Assembly: GCF_029027585.1 (NCBI RefSeq)
Contig: NZ_CP093397.1
Span: 186,001 to 250,000 of the forward strand
Direction of reading: 5' to 3'
Source: Sulfurimonas sp.
Lineage (GTDB): Bacteria > Campylobacterota > Campylobacteria > Campylobacterales > Sulfurimonadaceae
Length of the DNA stretch: 64,000 nucleotides
A model generated the notes under the pieces. It searched no databases and was not told the origin of the DNA. It was given only the letters and a program-made list of their open reading frames with translations. Made by a program: the position numbers and the translations under genes. Positions 58,066-64,000 of the stretch are shown piece after piece. Numbering within the stretch: the stretch's first letter is position 1; every line of letters starts with the position of its first letter.

Positions 58066-58287
58066 ATGTTATTTAATAAAATTAATTTTTCAGAGATTAT
58101 TCTAAACCAATATATACAAAGTTGGTTTATATGGATTGGACTTTTTATAGTTGGTGTTTTATTGCTTAAATACGCTCATTTTATAGGTACTACAAATAGA
58201 GAAATAAATAAAATGGAATCTTCTGGTGCAGGACTGGTCTCTCTATCAGTAGTAATACACTTTGGTGTTATATGGGCGTTAATATAA
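58066..58287 (+). CDS. Small two-helix membrane protein
   Basis: A 73-residue protein with two transmembrane helices (about 20-37 and 55-72) joined by a polar loop. AAAGGGAG precedes the ATG at 58066; the in-frame GTG at 58060 is inside this site and less likely. It is the last gene of the tight YegP-DUF6765 operon. Family not recognised. Confidence 0.65.
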   Translation: MLFNKINFSEIILNQYIQSWFIWIGLFIVGVLLLKYAHFIGTTNREINKMESSGAGLVSLSVVIHFGVIWALI

Positions 58288-58367
58288 CCTGATATAAAAT
58301 ACTTATTTAAAGTATAAATTCTAAATAATGTGTTACTGTATATCAATAAAACGAAAGCTTGAGGTAC

Positions 58368-58721
58368 ATGATAGTGAAACAAACAAAATTAAAAAGAAGA
58401 AAAAAACATTTTAATAATGCAGTACCTCTTAATGCTGTTGGGATAAAACTAGATAAAAGTGTTTTTGAGTTTGATTTGTTCTGGAGTGTTAGAGATGGAA
58501 AAAAGCTTCCAATTGATTCAATAATATTCATCTACTCCCAATATTTAAGTACTAAAAATATGAAAGCCCTTGTTATGCTATTTGGGAAGAAAAGAGTCCT
58601 TAAGATACTTAGAAGAAGTACAAACGAACATGAGAGAGCATGTAAAATAAATATTGCAATCGTTAATAACACCATAAAAAGAAAATATACTGCATACGAT
58701 TTTGCACCATGTATTATTTAA
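58368..58721 (+). CDS. Hypothetical basic protein
   Basis: A protein of about 117 residues with a very basic start (KQTKLKRRKKHFNN) and a mixed helical body (LKILRRSTNEHERACKINIA). No known motif. The start is uncertain: ATG 58368 has GAGG only 3 bp away, while GTG 58374 has better spacing and would remove two residues. An 80-bp gap separates it from the preceding operon, and 16 bp separate it from the phosphatase gene, so the two may be coupled. Confidence 0.55.
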   Translation: MIVKQTKLKRRKKHFNNAVPLNAVGIKLDKSVFEFDLFWSVRDGKKLPIDSIIFIYSQYLSTKNMKALVMLFGKKRVLKILRRSTNEHERACKINIAIVNNTIKRKYTAYDFAPCII

Positions 58722-58737
58722 AATGAGAGAATCATAG

Positions 58738-59418
58738 ATGAATGATATTAACAATAATGGTATATGGGTTATAGGTGATGTTCATGGAGAGTCTGATAAA
58801 TTAATCTCTCTAGCAAATAAACTTCCAAAAAATGCTAATATTTGTCTTACTGGTGATCTCGTAGATCGAGGAGACAACTCTTCTAAAGTAATCGAATTAG
58901 TTTTAAATAAAAATTGGCTCAGTGTACTCGGAAATCATGAGCTTATGATGCTTAAATCTATGAATGAAGATAGTGACAATATTTTATGGCAACAATATGG
59001 TGGTAACAAAACACTAATATCATACGAAGAGCTAAGTGACGAAGTTTGGGCTTCACATATTGAGTACTTAAGTTCACTTCCATACTTTTTATATTTCGAA
59101 TTTGATGGTTATAAGCCCTTAGTTGTGTCACACTCCTATATTCATCATGTTTGGATTAATAAAGATCATCCATACTGCGAATATGATGGACACGATATAC
59201 TATGGCGACACATGTATGATAAAAAGCTATTTCAAGCAGATAAAGAGCTTCAAAACAATATTTTTAATGTGTTCGGTCATTCTCCAGTAAAAGAGCCTTT
59301 AATAACTGAAACACTTGCTATGATTGATACTGGAGCCACTTATATTAATAACAAAGACTTAGGACGATTGAGTGCTATTCATTACCCTAGTTTGGACGTT
59401 GTGAGTATTTATGAATAA
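58738..59418 (+). CDS. PPP-family serine/threonine-type phosphatase
   Basis: A 226-residue metallophosphoesterase. The signature motifs are GDVHG (about 13-17), GDLVDRGDN (about 39-47) and GNHELM (about 67-72), with His in VVSHSYIHH and FGHSPV followed by IDTGA. These give the full di-metal site of PrpA/PrpB-type or Ap4A hydrolase-like enzymes. The substrate is unknown. It follows the basic protein gene in the cargo region. Confidence 0.88.
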   Translation: MNDINNNGIWVIGDVHGESDKLISLANKLPKNANICLTGDLVDRGDNSSKVIELVLNKNWLSVLGNHELMMLKSMNEDSDNILWQQYGGNKTLISYEELSDEVWASHIEYLSSLPYFLYFEFDGYKPLVVSHSYIHHVWINKDHPYCEYDGHDILWRHMYDKKLFQADKELQNNIFNVFGHSPVKEPLITETLAMIDTGATYINNKDLGRLSAIHYPSLDVVSIYE

Positions 59419-59453
59419 AATTTATCTAAGCCAAAATCAATAAGAGAGATGCA

Positions 59454-59645
59454 ATGAACTTTAAACAAGCCTATGAAAATTCAAATATAAATGATGTAAA
59501 ATTTGAGTTAAGGAATAACAACTATGAAGAATTGCTAAGTCTTTGTACTGTTGCACATTTTGAAAAACAAAAACTTGAAAAAGAAGTTGAAAGGTTAACA
59601 GCTGAGAATGAAAATTTAAAATTATCAATAATGGTAAAAAATTGA
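59454..59645 (+). CDS. Small coiled-coil protein
   Basis: A 63-residue protein that ends in a heptad-like coil (HFEKQKLEKEVERLTAENEN). AGAGATGCA precedes the ATG. It is 35 bp downstream of the phosphatase gene and probably in the same transcript. Family not recognised. Confidence 0.55.
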   Translation: MNFKQAYENSNINDVKFELRNNNYEELLSLCTVAHFEKQKLEKEVERLTAENENLKLSIMVKN

Positions 59646-59703
59646 AGTGGGTAGTGTAATTATATACAAAACTATCGTATTTTAGGAGTTCTGAACAGAG
59701 TTT

Positions 59704-59886
59704 TTATTTTGTGCGTTTGCTACATAATATCGCTGAATTATGCATAAACTCATTTTCTAAATCATTAGAGTTCTCTCTATCAGCATACATATTCCACGAA
59801 TGCCTATCAAGGGTCTCTTCTTTTTCAAGATAGTCTAGTAGTTGATTAAAACTACTATCAGACCTACTCATAGATTTCATAATCAT
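59704..59886 (-). pseudogene. Relaxase N-terminal fragment
   Basis: A 60-residue frame whose start (MIMKSMSRSDSSFNQLLDYL) followed by SWNMYADRENSNDLENEF matches the N-terminus of mobilisation relaxases. Those proteins nick plasmid oriT. It stops at SKRTK, before the catalytic Tyr/His motifs would be expected, and no continuation is visible in any frame nearby. It is 2 bp downstream of the MobC-like gene, the normal partner order. So it is the remains of a mobilisation module. Confidence 0.65.
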
Positions 59887-59888
59887 AG

Positions 59889-60257
59889 TTAGTTTTTAGA
59901 AATAAACTTTTTAAACTCAACTTCAAGTCGTTGAAGAGAATTTAGAAGAATATTTGTATCAATATATTCTCCAATATTGGTTTTATGAGCTATTTGGTTT
60001 ATGTTTGTAGCTATACCTCTAGAGATTCTAATATATTGATTTATATACTCTGTTTCTTCTTTAGTAAAAACTAATATTCTCTCTGTACTAAGAAAGTTTG
60101 TTACTATAGTTTTTGCATAAGCATTTACGCTTAAATCATGCAAAAAGCTTCTTTTACGCAGTTCTTCATAGAAGATATTTTTTACTGGAAAGGTTACAAA
60201 TTTATTTATCTGTTTGTAACCTTGTTTATAAGTCTTTTGATAATCATTTTTATTCAT
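59889..60257 (-). CDS. MobC-like mobilisation protein
   Basis: A 122-residue protein. The C-terminal region IRISRGIATNINQIAHKTN followed by NSLQRLEVEFKKFI is the conserved MobC helix pattern. MobC binds near oriT and helps the relaxase. The ATG at 60257 gives a natural basic beginning (MNKNDYQKTYKQGYKQ). A longer frame to a TTG at 60308 would overlap the upstream gene. The relaxase downstream is truncated. Confidence 0.78.
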   Translation of the reverse strand: MNKNDYQKTYKQGYKQINKFVTFPVKNIFYEELRKRSFLHDLSVNAYAKTIVTNFLSTERILVFTKEETEYINQYIRISRGIATNINQIAHKTNIGEYIDTNILLNSLQRLEVEFKKFISKN

Positions 60258-60280
60258 AACAAATTCACTTAAAATATAAA

Positions 60281-60511
60281 TTACAATGTTTTTATTGTTG
60301 TTTGACAATAATATTTAGCGAGTTCAATTAATGTATAAAATACATCTCCTTGACCTTGCTTTAAATAGGAACATCCTAAACCACTTCTTCTTAGTCTATC
60401 AAGACTAGAAATACTAACACCAGTCTCACGACTCATCTCTTTTTTTGAGAGTGCTACCTTTTTATGTTTACTATAAAAGGTATCAAATAAAACTTTTTCT
60501 TCATCAGACAT
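60281..60511 (-). CDS. Small helix-turn-helix protein
   Basis: A 76-residue DNA-binding protein: KKEMSRETGVSISSLDRLRR is the helix-turn-helix recognition part (about residues 23-42). The rest, SGLGCSYLKQGQGDVFYTLIEL, resembles excisionase or plasmid replication-control wing regions. AAGGAGTTATT precedes the ATG. It is the first gene of the minus-strand mobilisation group and faces an RHH gene across paired palindromes. Confidence 0.72.
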   Translation of the reverse strand: MSDEEKVLFDTFYSKHKKVALSKKEMSRETGVSISSLDRLRRSGLGCSYLKQGQGDVFYTLIELAKYYCQTTIKTL

Positions 60512-60570
60512 AATAACTCCTTCGTATGATTTAAGTAAGTTTAAACTAAATTAACTTAAAATAATATAAT

Positions 60571-60662
60571 AATACTAAGTATTAATTAGAATATATAGAG
60601 AAAAAGTGACTTGATTAGATATGAATAGCTATACTTTCAATAAAGATTAATACTTAGTAATA
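60571..60662. promoter_or_regulatory. Two operator-like palindromes
   Basis: TAATACT-A-AGTATTA (60571-60585) is a perfect palindrome; TAATACT-T-AGTAATA (60648-60662) is a near copy with two mismatches. Viewed together the two also form a 14-bp inverted repeat. They lie in the 188-bp gap between the divergent HTH gene and the RHH gene. They look like autoregulator sites of a plasmid module. Confidence 0.55.
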
Positions 60663-60699
60663 TATAATAAAAGTAATTAACATAAGAAAAGGGTTTACT

Positions 60700-60909
60700 A
60701 TGTCAGATAGAAAAGCAGGTCGTCCACCATTAAAAGATGATTCAGAGAAACAAGATAAAAAAGTGATGTTGTCCTTTACAACTAAGAGATATGAAGAATT
60801 AAAGAAAATGCAGGTGCTTCTAAATCAAGCTACTCTTACAGCTACTATTTTATTTTTTATGGATAGAGGTATGCAGAATGTTAGAGAAGAGTTTGCAAAT
60901 GTTAGATAA
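60700..60909 (+). CDS. Plasmid-type ribbon-helix-helix protein
   Basis: A 69-residue protein with a basic GRPPLK start, the beta-strand KKVMLSFTTKRYEELKKMQ and a helical tail (TLTATILFFMDRGMQNVREEF). This resembles CopG-type plasmid regulators. AAAAGGG precedes the ATG closely. It would be the natural binder of the palindromes just upstream. Confidence 0.7.
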   Translation: MSDRKAGRPPLKDDSEKQDKKVMLSFTTKRYEELKKMQVLLNQATLTATILFFMDRGMQNVREEFANVR

Positions 60910-60960
60910 TTAATAGACTATTAATATAATCTCACTTTTATATACTTAGGAAAGATAAAG

Positions 60961-61164
60961 ATGATAAAACTACTAAAAGAAAATAATTTTTTAATATTAA
61001 AGTATACACCTGATAGGAGTGATGTTGAATTTGTTCATGAATATTTAAAGGATGGTCAGTTCAAACTAAAAAAGAGCTTTTATTTTGTAAAAAACAATGT
61101 ATATCAAAGTCTAACTACTACAGAAAGTATAAGTTTTCATATAGCGACATTAGATAATGGATAA
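60961..61164 (+). CDS. Hypothetical protein
   Basis: A 67-residue protein (IKLLKENNFLILKYTPDRSD, then KDGQFKLKKSFYFVKNN). Beta-rich, no recognised motif. AGGAAAGATAAAG precedes the ATG. It overlaps the next gene by 8 bp and is probably translated with it. Confidence 0.55.
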   Translation: MIKLLKENNFLILKYTPDRSDVEFVHEYLKDGQFKLKKSFYFVKNNVYQSLTTTESISFHIATLDNG

Positions 61165-61588
61165 TGGATATTATAAGTTTGATAGTGATATTCTTGATAT
61201 AGATTTTACATTATTCATTCATGAAACTATAGAAATAGATCAATACTTTTTTGTTGCAAAGGGTTCATATAATATCTCAATTTTTAAAGGATTTTATGAT
61301 ATAACATCATCAAATCAAGATGTGTATATAGGCGGTAATAAAAAAGAAAATATACCGCTTGAAGATTTTCAAAAACTACAGAGCCAATTTCCAACTTCTA
61401 CAGAATTAGCAAAATATAAAAATTTCAGAATTGAATTAATTATTAAAGAATATATTGATACAAAACAAAATTTTGAAGAAAAATATATTCAATATATGAA
61501 TAAGAAAATAAGTAAAAAAGGTCTTAATCTAGATGTTTATAATGCCCCTAAAAATCAAGACAACATTTCTAAAGATTTAATTTCATAA
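61157..61588 (+). pseudogene. Hypothetical gene whose 3' end is replaced by IS sequence
   Basis: The frame encodes 143 residues: an acidic beta-rich start (YYKFDSDILDIDFTLFIHE) and a helical end (IQYMNKKISKKGLNLDVY). The last 15 residues (NAPKNQDNISKDLIS) come from copy B of the IS3 element. Without the IS and one TATA the frame would continue LDVYISPNCILDLI and stop within 10 codons, so only the tail was changed. The protein may still work. Family not recognised. Confidence 0.65.
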
Positions 61589-62867
61589 GCAACTGCTACT
61601 TTATCCTACACTTTTTAAATAATCAAGATAGACATTCATAGGTTTTCTATAATCTAAACTTGAATGAAATCTCTTAAAATTGTATTTGTAAATATATGAT
61701 TTTACTCCTTCTTTTAAATCTCGAATTGTCTCATAATCGTTGATGTAAATATTGCCATGCTTGAGAGTTCTAAAAAATCTTTCAATTACAATATTATCTA
61801 TACTTCTGCCTTTGCCATTCATAGATATTTTTATGTCATGATTCTTAAGTACCTGAGTATGCTCATAACTTGTATATTGACTCCCTTGATCGGTGTTAAA
61901 TATTTTTGGTTTAGGATATTTAGCAAGTGCATCTTCAAGAACATCAGTTGCTAATGTCGTATCCATAGAGTTTGAAATTTTATAGGACAAGATAGCTTTA
62001 GAGTGCCAGTCTATAACAGCAGCTAAGTACATGAAGCCACCATTGATACGAATATAAGTAATATCGCCACTCCACACTTCGTTTGGAGTTGGTACATATA
62101 CAGTTTTTCGTCTTCCAATTTTAGTCCAATATTGTTTGAGTAGATATGCATAAATTGGATGTGCTTGATTTTTGAGGCTAGTGAGTTTCCTCTTCATTGG
62201 ATATATCGCCTGTATGCCAAGGATACCCATATATTTTAACACTCTATTTCTACCGATGGCATAGCCATCTTCTTTCAGTTATTCATAAATAAATCTATAA
62301 CCATACTCAGAATTCTCAGTAGCTACTTCATCAATCCTATGAAGTAACTTTATCTTCTCTTGACTCATTGGCACTGGTTGATAGTAGTAACTACTTCTAC
62401 TGATACCAAGACTTTCACACTGCTCTAACACAGATATTTTATTATGCTTAGACTCTATTAGAGACTTTTTATTATCAAAGTCCAAGCTCTTTAACTTTCC
62501 CGTTGCCCACTCCGCTTTGATAGTTGCTTTTCCAAGTGCTTTAGCTAGTCCATCATTTTCAGTTTTCAGTTCTTCTATCTCATCTCTATATGCTTTAGTT
62601 GCTCCAGCTACATCAAATGCTAAAGATGCATTTTCTAAAAATTGAGTTTTCCATTTCCCCAAAGACTGAGAAGTGATTTTATACTTAGTTGCAATCTGAC
62701 TTGTTGTCATCTCTTCTTTTAACATTTCTAAGACTATTTTTGTTTTTTGTTCGGCAGTATAAGTTTGCCCTTTTTTTCTACTCATAATTTATCTCCATAT
62801 TTCTTACTTATTTTAGCTTTTTTGAAAATAAATCTTACTGAATTTGTGTCTTAGATTTTAGGGGCAT
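61542..62867 (-). mobile_element. IS3-family element, copy B (inverted to copy A)
   Basis: Same length (1,326 bp), ends and translated products as copy A, in the opposite orientation. TATA flanks both sides (61538-61541 and 62868-62871). With copy A it brackets about 11.9 kb that includes the other two IS elements, the WYL-regulated operon and the mobilisation remnant. Recombination between the copies could invert this block. Confidence 0.9.
61601..62785 (-). pseudogene. IS3-family transposase (copy B) with the same internal stop
   Basis: The two parts have the same residues as in copy A, and the TAA lies at the same codon 169 (62279-62281). The DDE residues are all present in the downstream part. 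Sharing this exact defect means copy B was produced from copy A or the reverse after the stop arose, or the stop is tolerated. Confidence 0.88.
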
Positions 62868-63021
62868 TATATTTCTCCTAATTGTATTTTAGACTTAATT
62901 TAAAATACGAGGCTTACATATCCTATGTAGTAGAATATTAGAACCTACCGCACTTCGTTTGCTGACTCATCCACGACTTACTTCATTGCATTTCGTAAGC
63001 TTTCGCAGTGAGTAATAAATA

Positions 63022-63030
63022 TGATATAAT
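63022..63030 (+). promoter_or_regulatory. Extended -10 promoter for the MntA-HepT genes
   Basis: TGATATAAT (TGnTATAAT) lies 27 bp before the first MntA start codon. AAGGAG at 63047-63052 is the matching ribosome site. The 150-bp gap between copy B of the IS3 element and this promoter holds no gene that I can see. Confidence 0.55.
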
Positions 63031-63057
63031 AATGCTATTTATAAAGAAGGAGAAGCT

Positions 63058-63339
63058 ATGATTAATCGTGATGAAATACTGAATATACTTAAAAACAATA
63101 TCAAAAAATATGATATTGTGGAACTTGGTTTATTTGGGTCAGTTGCTAGAAATCAAGCTTCTTCAAATAGTGATGTTGATATTTGTATTAAAACAAAAAC
63201 TCCTGATATGTTTGCTCTAGTGCATATTAAAGATGAACTCCAAAAACTTTTTTCTAATTCTATAGATATAGTAAGGATAAGAGAGAGAATGAACCCTTAT
63301 TTAAAAAGTAGAATTGAGAAAGAATCAATATATTTATAA
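63058..63339 (+). CDS. MntA-like nucleotidyltransferase
   Basis: A 93-residue minimal nucleotidyltransferase with the GSX10DXD motif as GSVARNQASSNSDVD (about 29-43) and a conserved DIVRIRERMNPYLKSRIEKE tail. By family it would AMPylate a HEPN toxin. A second, different nucleotidyltransferase gene follows 23 bp later and a HepT-like gene after that. Confidence 0.85.
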   Translation: MINRDEILNILKNNIKKYDIVELGLFGSVARNQASSNSDVDICIKTKTPDMFALVHIKDELQKLFSNSIDIVRIRERMNPYLKSRIEKESIYL

Positions 63340-63362
63340 AAAAACTACTAAGGATTCTTCCT

Positions 63363-63665
63363 ATGACTAAAAATATTATTCTAAATTATTTAAAAAACAA
63401 AAAAGAAGAACTACATAAAAAATATGGAATTGTGTCTTTGGGCTTATATGGAAGTTATGCTAGAGATGAAGCGACTGATAAAAGTGACATAGATATATTT
63501 TATGAAAGAGATAGTAATTTTGAACTAGATAGTGGGCTTGAATTTATGAATATTAATAAGCAACTTGCAGATGATTTGCATGTGTCGAAAGTTGATTTTG
63601 TTTCTCTTGCATTTATGAACCCTATTATAAAGCACTATGCAAAAAAAGACTTTATATATGTATAG
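63363..63665 (+). CDS. Second MntA-like nucleotidyltransferase
   Basis: A 100-residue protein of the same type, GSYARDEATDKSDID (about 29-43), with only partial similarity to its neighbour. AAGGATTCTTCCT stands ahead of the ATG. It overlaps the following HepT-like gene by 8 bp, which marks it as the direct partner. The first copy may be a spare or target another HEPN protein. Confidence 0.85.
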   Translation: MTKNIILNYLKNKKEELHKKYGIVSLGLYGSYARDEATDKSDIDIFYERDSNFELDSGLEFMNINKQLADDLHVSKVDFVSLAFMNPIIKHYAKKDFIYV

Positions 63666-64000
63666 TGAAAAAAATTTAATTTATATTTTCACTATGCTTG
63701 AATGTATTGAAAAAACTTGGATTTACACCAAAAGCTTTAGTAATCCTAGTGACTTAATATGGTCAAATGAACAAATCGAATTAAATGCTACTATTTCACT
63801 TTTTATAGCTATTGGGGAAGAGTCAAAAAAAATTGAACAATCACTAAAAGAGTCAGTTAAATGTGATTTTTCATGGAATGATATAGCAGGAATACGAGAT
63901 AAAATCTCACATGATTACAGAGGTGTTGACGCAGATATTTTATGGATTGTGATACATAAAGATTTAAAAAAGTTAAAAAACTGCATTAGTAGAAATGGTA
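63658..64000 (+). CDS. HepT-like HEPN toxin, 3' end beyond the window
   Basis: A frame from ATG 63658 to the window edge encodes about 114 residues. It is helical with the toxin motif RX4HXY as RDKISHDY near residue 84, then RGVDADILW. This is the HepT pattern. The start overlaps the second nucleotidyltransferase gene by 8 bp. The gene may continue for some residues past 64000, so its end is unknown. Confidence 0.83.
   Translation, partial: MYSEKNLIYIFTMLECIEKTWIYTKSFSNPSDLIWSNEQIELNATISLFIAIGEESKKIEQSLKESVKCDFSWNDIAGIRDKISHDYRGVDADILWIVIHKDLKKLKNCISRNG

Noticed and set aside
1..64000. CRISPR array
   Set aside because: No series of regularly spaced direct repeats was seen; the repeats found are pairs or IS ends.
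1..64000. Many long open frames opposite to housekeeping genes
   Set aside because: They lie wholly within well-supported genes on the other strand and have no motifs or ribosome sites of their own.

Overview
This AT-rich window looks like chromosome of a free-living Campylobacterota (Epsilonproteobacteria) species close to Sulfurimonas. The basis is the gene content: a futalosine-type UbiD decarboxylase, a DUF2018 protein, RNase Y, LpxK beside NadE, and a long single-ORF SerA next to rpsA, ispH, aroA and pheTS. No database search was possible, so the genus is an inference.

Bases 1-4,140 hold a tungstate/molybdate uptake operon (binding protein cut by the window edge, ATPase, permease). An outer-membrane porin gene sits between ATPase and permease and carries a one-base frameshift. 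Bases 4,150-44,900 are mostly housekeeping: serA, rpsA, ispH, aroA, pheT, pheS; a HIT protein and a lytic transglycosylase; argH, a UbiD decarboxylase, hemC, a DsbC-like protein, proS without its editing insert, hemA, a polyprenyl synthase; argB, lpxK, a DegT aminotransferase, nadE; cmoB, a cation efflux pump, rny, ftsY, radA, carbonic anhydrase and fliL. Two toxin-antitoxin pairs (MntA-HepT and RelE-RHH) are tucked between these genes. A 38-residue membrane protein gene lies at 15,165-15,281.

From about 45,000 to the end the window is accessory DNA. It begins with a tyrosine integrase whose stop codon is 5 bases from the 3' half of a tRNA-Asn gene. Next come a DUF3298-type membrane protein broken at a run of seven G and a winged-helix-like protein. 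Four IS3-family elements follow. Two are apparently identical inverted copies sharing the same internal stop codon and lying about 12 kb apart. All four sit in the target TATA with a 4-bp duplication. One has cut a type IIG-like restriction-methylation gene.

Between the inverted copies is the most unusual cargo: a WYL regulator divergent from a tight five-gene operon (YegP/DUF1508, DUF6765 metal-site protein, lipoprotein, coiled-coil protein, two-helix membrane protein), then a PPP-type phosphatase. After it comes a mobilisation remnant (MobC and a truncated relaxase) with plasmid-type regulators and paired operator-like palindromes. The window closes with two tandem MntA-type nucleotidyltransferases and a HepT-type HEPN toxin that runs off the edge.
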